This document shows positions 55,001 through 64,000 of a stretch of DNA of 64,000 bases, one piece after another. The stretch is from Ananas comosus. Its lineage: Eukaryota; Streptophyta; Magnoliopsida; Poales; Bromeliaceae. How positions within the stretch are numbered: position 1 is the stretch's first letter; each line of letters starts with the position of its first letter. The DNA is taken from assembly GCF_001540865.1 (NCBI RefSeq), contig NC_033631.1, forward strand, positions 2,892,222-2,956,221. The letters run 5' to 3'. The position numbers and the translations under genes were made by a program. The notes beneath the pieces were generated by a model. The model made no database searches. It saw nothing but the letters and a program-made list of their open reading frames with translations, and had not been told where the DNA came from.

Positions 55001-56390
55001 TGTCATGCCCTGAGACCAATCCCTTTGGCCGGTCCGAGCACATCGAACAGACGCCGAACGGACAGAGCCTCCCCTGTCCGCCCAAGGCTCAGCACATGTA
55101 CAATTCAAACAAAGAGAATGCACAAGCGGAAACATACAAAATGGCTTACACAAGGGTAAGCAAAAGCCAAAGTGAAAGAATATTAGACTAAACAACTCAC
55201 AAGTAGAATGATTAACTTTTAACCATTTACAAGCATTCAACTATCACATTTGCCTTTACATTGCTTTTCATCTTTTTTTTTTTACATCACATTTTCTCAA
55301 AATAAAAGATTACATTCTTTTCTTTAACATCTCTAACCATCAAATACAAAAGATGATATATAAAGGAATGCATCTACTAGCAAAATATGAAAATCCGACT
55401 AGGGTGGTCACTGTCTACGGCGTGATACCTTTACCGCGGTCGCTCGCCGACTCACTCGGTCCCGGCCCTGTGAAAATAGTGGGGTGAGAACTGCAACGAA
55501 GTTCCTAGTGGGTTCGGCCCCAATCTCACCGACTTTCCCACTAGGTCTAACTCAGGCATAATAGAAAGAAATAAGCAGATAAATAACCAACTGTACGAAT
55601 GCAACTAATATGCCTGAACAAAGCTATCAATAAGGATGCTCAATATAAACTCATGAAGAATGCAAGTTCTTTGATTTCTTGTTCAATCTCATGGCTAACC
55701 CGTGGGTTTCACCTCATTAACTCACCAACTCAAAATCCCAATTCGTCGTGGAGACTCCTACGACCCAACGGGGACCGTCCTCTAGGGAATAGCACCAACC
55801 CAGTGATGACAACTCCGGAGCACATGGCTCTAGGGGGAGCTACCACCCCTGAGCAAGGACTTATAGCGAGTATGATCCAATCCTTAACTCTAAGAATGTC
55901 CTGTTCAATCCGTTCCTTAACTATAAGAAAATTATACACAAATGACCCTTAGCTCTAAGGTTGTATGTCATTGTGTCCCAATCTCAAGTTCTTTGCATTC
56001 TTAATTTTCAGTCATGTCATTACACTAACTCTAGTGTTCTTTATGCCACACTTGTTGCTAACTCTAGCTTTTATCGTTCTTTATGCCACAATTGTTCTCT
56101 TTGATGCCACACACTAACTCTAGTGTTCAAATACTTTAGCATTCATATTCTCGTTAATGCCACACACACTAACTCTAGTGTCATCTTTGCATTTACTAAT
56201 GCCACTCGATCTACATGTCATAGTGTCACATTTGTCCTCTTTCCTCAACTAGGTTTCTATGTTACATCTCATGCATATATAGGGTTCTTAGGTTCTCAAC
56301 CAACTCATAATGCATTTGTACTCACAACATGCAAACATTCACATAAATATCATCTCATTCACCCTAAAATTCCTGCAACAATACATATAT
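55001..56390 (-). mobile_element. LTR 'H': reverse LTR, truncated
   Basis: It begins TGTCATGCCCTGAGACCAAT (CGC changed to ATG-like) and matches the 3' half of the element B LTR family: GGACAGAG...TGTCCGCCCAAGGCTCA, ATGGCTTACACAAGGGTAAG, CTCCGGAGCACATGG, then CTAACTCTAGTGTTCTTTA repeats. It stops at GCAACAATACATATAT (56390), where the paralogue at 22300 continues. LTR G starts there instead. It was inserted next to the gag start of element E. Confidence 0.8.
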
Positions 56391-58842
56391 TGTAGCACAC
56401 TGGACCTTTGCAATTTGCGAGGTTCAAGTGTTTGATCTGTGTTCCGAGCTTTGCCAGATATTCTGGAAGGTCGTTGACAGTGTTTCGACCTATGGCTCGC
56501 ATCCCGAGAATTGAGGTTTAAAGCTTGTACCAAAATCCAAAAAGATGGATTGTTGGTCCTGCTCTCGGGTCAGCCTCAGCCAGGCTGTGTACCGGTACAA
56601 CCTTGATGGTTGTACCGGTACAGGATTTGTACCGGTACACCTTGATGGTTGTACCGGTACACTTCGAGTTTTCTGCCAACTCGAGGCTAGGGTTGGGCTG
56701 TTTCGTAGGAAGTGTACCGGTACACTTTCCCGTGTACCGGTACACATTGCAGACTGGGCTGTTTTCGGGGAGGGGTGTATTTGCAATTGTTGCAACCTCT
56801 TTAAGTACCACCCCAGCCCCCTTAGTTGCTCTTTTGAGCCCTAGACCTGTGGAGAAAAGGTGAGAACTCTTTCCTTTGGATTCTTCTCCATTTTTTGTGG
56901 ATTTTAGTTGGTTTTGATCTCTCATTTCTTCTTCTCCTTACTTTTTGTTGGGTTTCCTCCATTGCTGAAGACTTGGAGCTTAAAGAGGAGCTTGTTTGAG
57001 AGAAGATCTTCAACTCTACTTTGTTTGGAGCTTGGTTTAGGGCATCTTGTGAGGTTTGTAACATGTACTCCTCTTTTCATACATGTTTTAGTGGATTTGG
57101 ATCTTGTAATCCTAGAATTGAAAATTTAGGGTTAGAAATGGAGATTTTTGAGTTGAGGCTTTTTGATCTTGATTGATCTTATTAGAACCTTCCTTTAGGT
57201 TGGTTTTGAAGGATTCTTGCTCCCTTTTGGAGATCAAGAGAGATTTTCACCATTTTTGGTGAGTTTTTAGCCCTTTCCTTGAGTTGCTTAATGTTTGAAC
57301 TCATGAATTGTCGTTTCGATGTTGTAACTCCCCTAGCCTATCTCTTAGGGTGCTAGGAGTGATTATCGAAGCTTCGTTAACGTTTCGGACGCCCGTGCGG
57401 AGCTTTTGGTGGGTTTGGCTTCACGTGAATAGGGGGAAATTCCTTCTAAGTGGTTAATATGTGTTGTATTATCATTTTGCATGCATATCCATGCTAGATA
57501 GGATTTATGTGAATTTTTGAATACTTAAAAAATGCATGTGTTGCGTATCATGAAAATCCTTCTCTACATAGTAGAGCATTATGTGTATTGTACATGCATG
57601 TTTAGAGTATTCTCTTTTCCAAGTTGGAAAACATGTTGCATGTGAGGAAGATGGTTGAAATATGTATTCATGAACATTAAACTCATGTTTGAATATAGTG
57701 AACTAGAATGCCATAAAGGGGCAATTGACTTAGTAAATTGTGAAATTGCAACATAGAGACATAGTGATAGGCCATCGAGATATATGCTATATTCCATGTT
57801 TTAGACATGATGACATAGTGATAGGCCATTGAGATATTTGCCTCATTCCATATTTTAGACATGATGAATTGGTATTTGAGACGGACTTTTATGCTTGCTT
57901 GCCATTGTGCTCATTCGCACATGCTTGTGAGGGTCGCTCCCTATAAGCCGGCACTCCGGAGATAGCCATCGCGACATATGCTCGCTCGTGCGGGATTGGG
58001 CGCCGAAATGGGATGCTGTGGGGGAGGCTCATTCCTAGAGTGGGGATGTTTACTACCACGGGGCCATTAGGCACGGCGCAGGCCAGACAGCCTACGGGTG
58101 GGTCTTACATGATTGGAGCTTAATGACAAAACATGCCATTTGGACTTTGACTAGAATAGTAAACAATGACATTTACTATTTAGCTTGTGGACATTATGTT
58201 AGTGATACTCGTTTACATTCTTGTTACAATAGCTTTATTACTTATGCAATTTCATGCTAAGTAGAGACATCATGTTGTAGTAAATTTCCATGCTTACTTA
58301 CTAGTTGTTTATATTGCTTACAATAACACTTCCCCTTTTTAGTTGTTGGGCCTAGTGGCACATTTCACTGAAGTCGGTAATTGCCCACTGGGAACTATTT
58401 TTTAATAGTTCTCACGCCCCCGTTTCTATGGTTTTATTTCAGAGCCCTCTACACCGGTGAAGGCACGGGACCGCGGCAAGGGAATCGCTTAGCTAGCTAG
58501 CGAGGAGCGTTTCTTTTGCATTTTGGTAGTTCACTCTCCTTTTGTTGTAGTTGAAAGAGAGAGAGTTATGCTGGTACCTTGTATAGAGAGACCACCTATG
58601 TATCTGGTTTAGCATTTGTACTTTGGATGTTTAGTGTACTACTTCCGGTTTTTACTTAGTGGATTTAACTTTATGTTCGTTTCGGTTATTGCAACATCTA
58701 GATATACTTGCTCTGATACTGCTAGATGTTCTCTTTAACTTGCCTTATTTATCATTTTATTTTAGACGCCTTATATGTTTTAGACGTATGGCGGGTTTGG
58801 GCACGTGCCGGGCGGGCTTCCGTTGGGTCCCGGGGCGTGACA
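56391..58842 (+). mobile_element. LTR 'G': complete forward LTR without target duplication
   Basis: It begins TGTAGCACACTGGACCTTTG and ends CCCGGGGCGTGACA, 2,452 bp. Six TGTACCGGTACA-type palindromes lie at about 56588-56746. The conserved CTTGTGAGGGTCGCTCCCTA block is near 57928 and the hairpin GAACTATT/AATAGTTC at 58392-58411. The left flank (CATATAT) is LTR H and the right flank (GGTGC) is integrase of element F. No 5-bp match exists between them. Confidence 0.88.
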
Positions 58843-59465
58843 GGTGCTATTTTGATGCTTACTTGATAACTATTGTTATAAGCAAACTCCGCCATCGGTA
58901 GATACTGCGACCATCCTCCCTGGAAATCAATCACACACGCACGAAGCATATCCTCAAGAGTCTGTATAGTACGCTCTGACTGCCCGTCACTTTGAGGGTG
59001 GAAAGCAGTGCTGAAATCCAAGCGCGTACCCAAGGCATCCTGTAAGCTCTTCCAAAAGTGAGATACAAATCGGAGATCTTGATCCGATACTATAGAAGTA
59101 GGTACCTCGTGCAGTCGCACTATCTCATCCAAGTATACATGTGCGAGTCTCTTACCAGTCCAAGTAGTGTGGATAGGTATGAAATGTGCCGATTTCGTCA
59201 ACCTATCCACGATCACCCAAATAGCGTCGTGCCCGGCCTGTGAGCGGGGTAATCCCATCACGAAGTCCATGGTGATCTTCTCCCACTTCCACACTGGTAA
59301 GCTCTGCAACTTTCCGGCAGGCACTCGGTGCTCAGCTTTAACCTGTTGGCAAGTTAGACATCTAGCAACAAACTCGCCAACATCCTTTTTCATTCCGGGC
59401 CACCAATATAGCAACTTCAAGTCCTTGTACATCTTGGTGCCTCTCGGATGTATAGCATGGGGTGC
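58843..59465 (-). pseudogene. Element F integrase (truncated)
   Basis: The minus-strand frame encodes YKDLKLLYWWPGMKKDVGEF, CLTCQQVKAEHR (the zinc-binding end), AIWVIVDRLTKSAHFIPIHT and SIVSDQDLRFVSHFWKSLQD, with the catalytic core ending FHPQSDGQSERTIQTLEDML. After AEFAYNNSYQVSIKIAP the frame meets LTR G (58842), so the C-terminal domain and chromodomain are lost. A TGA near 59463 separates it from the RNase H frame above, where the element B copy has an arginine-threonine-like pair. Close in sequence to the integrase of element B. Confidence 0.85.
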
Positions 59466-59872
59466 TCAATGTGCTTCTTGAAGAATTTCTTCTCGAAGTA
59501 CTGGTTCAGCCGGTGCACAAACCCGTCCGCGGAAACGTATCAACCCTACACCATCCTCAATGAAGTCACCGGTGCAACCATCTACCATCTTAGCTCTAAT
59601 CTTTTGCAACTTCACATCGTGAGCTTGCTTTTCCTTGATCCTTTCCAAAAGTGTAGGTTGCACCGCCAAAGTCATCAGTCTCAAAGGTGTATCAGGAGCC
59701 ACCACCTCCAACTCCAACCGCTTCATCTGCTCGATCAACGGCGGTTGAGTAACCACAAACATCGCTAAGTTCTCCGTCCATTTCCAACTTAGCGCATCCG
59801 CCACCATGTTAGCCTTGCCCGGGTGGTAAAGAATCGTCAAGTAATAGTCTTTGAGGAGTTCCAACCATCTGC
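59466..59872 (-). pseudogene. Element F: end of RNase H and spacer before integrase
   Basis: The frame reads [38 protein letters not shown] and LQKIRAKMVDGC, up to LREEILQEAH. It is the C-terminal end of RNase H plus the linker to integrase. Upstream, instead of the rest of RNase H and RT, the sequence passes directly into gag at about 59872. Compared with element B this is a deletion of about 1.8 kb. Confidence 0.85.
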
Positions 59873-60102
59873 GCGGTGACGCGGTGACGATGCGCGTCCA
59901 ACCGACATCGCCGGAGGCAACCCCGCAAGCTGCCTCGGGGTAGACGGTGCTGATGCCGCCGTCGGCGCAGACGACGTCCAGCTCGGGCACACCCGGATAA
60001 GATGTCCCGATTGGCCACACTTTAAACATTTTCCTTCACGCTGCGAGCAAGTCGACACTCGGTGCTCTCCGCCACATATGACGCACCCAGGTGGTCTCCA
60101 GC
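59873..60102 (-). pseudogene. Element F gag: zinc knuckle part
   Basis: It encodes WRPPGCVICGGEHRVSTCSQ and CLKCGQSGHLIRVC (a CX2CX4HX4C knuckle), then APTAASAPSTPRQLAGLPPA. The same place in element B carries a stop (PR*LAGLPPA, TAG for CAG). The solo LTR at 60103-62772 separates it from the rest of gag. Confidence 0.85.
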
Positions 60103-62772
60103 TGTCACGCCCCGCCCCGAAACCACTACCGATTTGGCACGGTTCGGCCGCGGCGACGGACCGCCGAACGGACAGCACCTCCCCTGCCCGCTCAAGGCTC
60201 AACAACAGGAATGTGTACAAGAATTTACCCAGGAATTTCAATTCTAAACATACACATTCAACGAGGGCACAAACAGTGCCAACAACCAGAAGAGCAAGTA
60301 ATCCACGAGGTAAACAAGTGAAATAAAGAGAGTAATTTACTAACTATTACATTAGTTACATTCGTTACATTATTTTTCATCCAAAATACATAGCTCTCCA
60401 ACCTCACCTACAAGAATCTCTCTCAGTACATAGGTGACTAATGCAAAAAGGAAAGCTACTATACTACCACGGTCTCACTGGTCGGGCGCGACGCCCTTGC
60501 CGCGGTCCTCTCTCTGCAGCCCTGAACCTACCACTGGAAATAGAGTGGGGTGAGAACTATCTTCCATAGTTCCCAGTGGGCTCGGCCGCCGACTCTGCCG
60601 ATCTCCCCACTAGGTCCAAGTGGGCACAAGTAACAACAGATAGATAGATAGATATGTATCTGAAAGCTGTAAATGCAGTAGTAGGAAAACTATGCTACTA
60701 TGCCCATAATCATGAATATGAATGCATGCATCATATAATAAAGGTTTGCTACCATGCTAACAAATTCGATCCATGTTCGAATAGTAATGTTCAATGACAT
60801 TTATAAACCTTTAACCTTTTTCATTTACCCAATCTGTGGCGAGGCCCTAGGGCTCGCCCATGACTCACCTTCAAATCCCAAAGTGGGGAGGGAGCTCCAA
60901 GTGCACCCAAGCCCGGGACCGTCTGCGGACCTCCATGTGGTCCGGACCTCCAAGTGGTCCTAGTCGCGCGACACTCCGGAGTACTCGACGACAATCCCCT
61001 CCATGTGGGGATTGGATGGCTATGCCACCCTAAACGCAGACTGTGAGCTAGATCTATCCTCTCCATGTGAGGATACACTGTAACTAGGGTCAACACCCAA
61101 TCCAATCCTCTCCAAGTGAGGAGGCTCTACAACTAGAGTCAATAACCCAATCGAATCCTCTCCAAGTGAGGACGCCCTACACTAGGGTCAACGACTATCG
61201 CGGAATCATCGGTTCCCGACATTCATGCAATGCTATTTAGTTTTCTAAATTCATTGTTCACAAGGCATTTTCTAAGGGATCCACCTATCCCTAGGTCCAT
61301 CGACCTCTAGTGTTATTTACACTACATTAATGCCACTCGTTATCATTCAATGTTTGGATGCCACTCGTTTGTTCTTTAACAATAACACTACTTTCTATGT
61401 CATCAATACCCCCATCGGGTTCATCTCTTTTCTTTCGCACCATAGGATTCACGTCTCGACCCAATCCTCACCTATCTAAGTTACCAAGCGTTCCAAGTAC
61501 ACTAGGTTATCAATTAGAAAGCATAAGGAATTGAGCTACTATGCAACCCTACAATGCAACATGAAGAGATGAGATTAAATGCAATCTAAGACATAGAAAG
61601 GAGTTCGAAAGTTTCGGATGACACCCCCCACCTTTTATCAATGTAGAGGCTTTGGAAATTCTTGTCGGCGAGCTTCGCAAAAAGGCTTTAGCCTTCCTCG
61701 CCCGAATCAATGCTAGCCCGGCCCAATTTTGCCGAGAACTCCACGTCGGTTCGCCGAATGCCAAAATCGACTTCGCCCCCGCGTTTTGGGACCTATCAAT
61801 AGGGTTTCCAAGGCTTCAAATGAGATCAATCTCATACATTTACAAAAACCTCATTTTGGAACCCTAGATTTGCACCTATAGCAAATCACCCCATAAATCC
61901 CTAGATTCTTGGGATTGATCTATTTAGAAGCTTGCTTAGGGTCCATTTGACCCATTCCAAGGCATAAAACCCAAAAACCCTAAGTTCTAGAAGCTAGGGT
62001 TTAGTAGCTTACCTCAAGAGCTACTCCAATGGGAAGAGGAGAGGGAGTTGGAGGTGCTCAAAGCCTTCCTCTTGATCTCCTTCTTCTTCTCCTTCCTTAT
62101 CTTCCTCTTCTTTTCCTTCCTCTCCTTCTTGTTCTTCTTCTCCTTCTTTCCTTTCTAGAGAGAGAGAGAGCAAGAGAGAAATGAGAGTGAGAGAGAGGAA
62201 ATGAGAGAGTGTGAGGGAGAGAGAGGGCTCAGCCCACTCAAATAAATGCCATTTTGCACAAAAGCCCCTCCACTTTCACCCCTGTGCACTGCCCTTACTG
62301 GGCAGTTTTCGCGCGGAGGGACCGGTCTCCCCGACTTGGGACCGGTCCCCGAGAGCTTCCCTCGGGCGCACGCGTTCGGGAACCGGTCTCTCCCCGGGAG
62401 ACCGGTCCTCGGGAGACCGGTCCTCACCTGAGAGACCGGTCCCCGAGAGCTTGATTTTCAGGACTTAGCCAATTTTTGGCATCTCACGCTTGGGCCACGT
62501 TCGGGAACCGGTCCCTCACCACCAGGGACCGGTTGCATCACACAACCCCGCAACACCCAGCCGAGGGAACCGGTCTCTCACCTGCAGAGACCGGTCCCCG
62601 AGAGCAACTTCTGCCCAATGATGCCATTTGCCTCATTTGCTCTCGCGGACTCAACTCCAAGGCACTCTTTGTGCTTTGGACATTCTCAACTCCCACCAAG
62701 GGTTTACTTTCGACAATCAGTCGATCCTGGGTGAAGTACAATCCTCGTATTTCGAGAATTCACTTCCTTACA
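60103..62772 (-). mobile_element. Reverse solo LTR inserted in element F gag
   Basis: On the minus strand it begins TGTAAGGAAGTGAATTCTCG and ends GGGCGTGACA, 2,670 bp, flanked by CCAGC (60098-60102 and 62773-62777). ACCGGT motifs lie between about 62318 and 62595, with a CTTCTTCTCC/GAGAG tract at 62075-62220. Three tandem units with TCCTCTCCAAGTGAGGA lie at 61050-61185, and the stem GAACTAT/ATAGTTC at 60554-60572. It belongs to a distinct family (end TGTCACGCCCCGCCCCGAAA) that also starts at 63574. Open frames in it are chance. Confidence 0.9.
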
Positions 62773-62777
62773 CCAGC

Positions 62778-63403
62778 TCCTTCCTCAACTGCTGTCGGGG
62801 ATACTGAGGGGGTTTCTTTGCATTCGGCCAGCCCCTGGCACCGCCCGCCGCTCGCTTCTTTCTTTTATCCCTTGACTCGGCCATAACTTCACGCTCCTCG
62901 CGTGTGTAGGCATTGCCGTGCTCCGCCCATAGGGCCCGATCAAAGACCTCCGCAAAGGTCGTAAGCTTGAGAATTTGCACCTTCTCGTAGATTCTCGGCT
63001 GGAATCCGAGCAAGAACCAATCAGCCCGGTCCCGATCATCACGAACAACATCCGGGACGCAATCAATAATGTGGGAGAACTACTGCTCGTAGTCTGCTAC
63101 CGAGCGATCTCCTTGTCTTACTTTGCGGAACTTCTCTTGTAGCTTCCGCTTGACCGTGTCGGGGAAATAGTTCGCGAACATCGCCCTCTTGAACTCCTCC
63201 CAAAGCATAGACGGAAGGTCGGATGATCGATCCCGCTTGACTCGCTTCCACAACACCATCGCCGCCTTCTCGAAGCAATGGGTGGCGAGATACACCTTGT
63301 CTTTCTCCGAGGTATTTAAGTCCTCAAAGAGCGTTTCCATTGAGTCGATCCACGACTCCACTACCGCTGGCTACACCATGCCACCCTCAAAGCTAGGTGG
63401 ATC
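62778..63403 (-). pseudogene. Element F gag: capsid domain
   Basis: It encodes ESWIDSMETLFEDLNTSEKD, KVYLATHCFEKAAMVLWKRV, SMLWEEFKRAMFANYFPDTV and KFRKVRQGDRSVADYEQ, then, after a stop near 63080, GFQPRIYEKVQILKLTTFAE and EREVMAESRDKRKKRAAGGA. This is the gag domain found at 38130-38520 in element B, better preserved at several positions. The N-terminal part is lost because another LTR begins at 63404. Confidence 0.85.
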
Positions 63404-63573
63404 TGTCACGCCTCGAGACCGATACCAATTTGGGCCGGCCCGAGCACGTCGAACAGACGCCGAACAAACAGAGTTTCCCCTGTCCGCCCAAGGCTCAACA
63501 CGTGTACAATTCAAGCAAAGAGAATGCACAAGCGGAAATATACACCATGGCTTACACGAGGGTAAGCAAAAGC
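63404..63573 (-). mobile_element. Tip of a reverse LTR of the element B family
   Basis: TGTCACGCCTCGAGACCGAT..., GGGCCGGCCCGAGCACGTCG and ATGGCTTACACGAGGGTAAG match the start of the B-type LTRs at 20859 and 55001. After 170 bp it is interrupted by another LTR at 63574. Confidence 0.8.
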
Positions 63574-64000
63574 TGTCACGCCCCGCCCCGAATCCACTAC
63601 CAATTTGGCACGGTTCGGCCGCGGCGGCGGGCCGCCGAATGGACAGCACCTCCCCTGTCCGCCCAAGGCTCAACAACAGGAATGTGTACAAGAATTTACC
63701 CAGAAAATTAAATTCTAACCATACACATTCAAGAGGGCACAAACAGTGCCAACAATACGAGAGCAAGCAATTCACAAGATAAAACTAGTGAAATAAAGAG
63801 AGTACTTTACTAACTATTACAATAGTTTCAACATTCTCATTACATCATTTTCTTTAAATGGATACATTTCTCGTCCAAAATACATAGCTCTCCAAATCCT
63901 CACCTACAATAGATCTCTCTCTCAATACATAGGTGACTAATGCAAAAAGGAAAGCTACTATACTACCACGGTCTCACTGGTCGGGCGCGATGCCCTTGCC
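63574..64000 (-). mobile_element. Reverse LTR running off the window end
   Basis: TGTCACGCCCCGCCCCGAAT... matches 60103-60510 closely, including TTTGGCACGGTTCGGCCGCG and ACTACCACGGTCTCACTGGT. It was inserted in the LTR tip at 63404. The rest lies outside the window, so the class (solo or full element) is open. Confidence 0.85.

Noticed and set aside
56518..56925. 135-codon minus-strand frame and overlapping plus-strand frames of about 110 codons
   Set aside because: They arise from the TGTACCGGTACA palindromes in LTR G, which read open on both strands (VPVH/CTGT-like translations).
60754..61867. Frames of 70-95 codons on both strands
   Set aside because: They are inside the solo LTR at 60103-62772, without domains or conservation.

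Overview
The window is plant nuclear DNA made almost entirely of transposable elements nested in one another. Support comes from Ty3/gypsy chromoviruses of the Tekay/Del type with LTRs of about 2.4-3.4 kb, a Tat/Ogre-type gag-protease remnant, hAT elements with 8-bp duplications, and a Mutator-like element (MULE) carrying a plant mobile domain (PMD) gene. A monocot such as pineapple is plausible, but the sequence does not prove a species. I see no tRNA, rRNA, CRISPR array or complete ordinary host gene.

Left arm (1-8,830). A short host-like reading frame (369-451, resuming at 5404) is split by a hAT-type element (452-5395, 8-bp duplication). That element contains three related MITE-like inverted repeats and a reverse solo LTR (887-4308, duplication ATAGT). 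AT-rich DNA follows with a second hAT MITE (7208-7551), a (CT)n tract and the tip of another reverse LTR.

MULE block (8,831-18,723). Long terminal inverted repeats enclose two minus-strand genes: a multi-exon MuDR-type transposase and a PMD protein gene. Eight 23-bp hyphenated palindromes sit just inside each end, and a second palindrome cluster lies upstream of the transposase. A single N at 12203 coincides with a repeated run of PMD exons. One run is splice-competent and the other decayed, so this is probably a scaffold join between two different MULE copies.

Nested retrotransposon block (18,724-51,218). A plus-strand element ('C': LTR piece 18907-19929, gag 20259-20858, gag zinc knuckle 46880 on, 3' LTR 48015-51218) was invaded by a minus-strand chromovirus ('B': 3' LTR 20859-23276 plus 33862-34179, gag-pol 38873-34225, 5' LTR in three pieces). 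B in turn received a complete plus-strand chromovirus ('A', 23277-33856, duplication GTGAT) in its 3' LTR, and two solo LTRs (39237-41744, CCGGG; 42311-44975, TATAC) in its 5' LTR. The order of insertion can be read directly from the duplications and from uninterrupted paralogous copies in the window.

Right arm (51,219-64,000). A minus-strand Tat/Ogre-like gag-protease remnant ('E'), a truncated reverse LTR ('H'), a forward LTR ('G') lacking a target duplication, and an internally deleted minus-strand chromovirus ('F'). F carries a solo LTR in gag (60103-62772, CCAGC) and is capped by two more reverse LTR tips.

The LTR families share a modular layout: an ACCGGT-centred motif array 150-450 bp from the LTR start, a purine- or pyrimidine-rich tract, a conserved CTTGTGAGGGTCGCTCC block, a small hairpin and a common GGGCGTGACA 3' end. 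These conserved non-coding modules and the MULE palindrome arrays are the least explained signals in the window.
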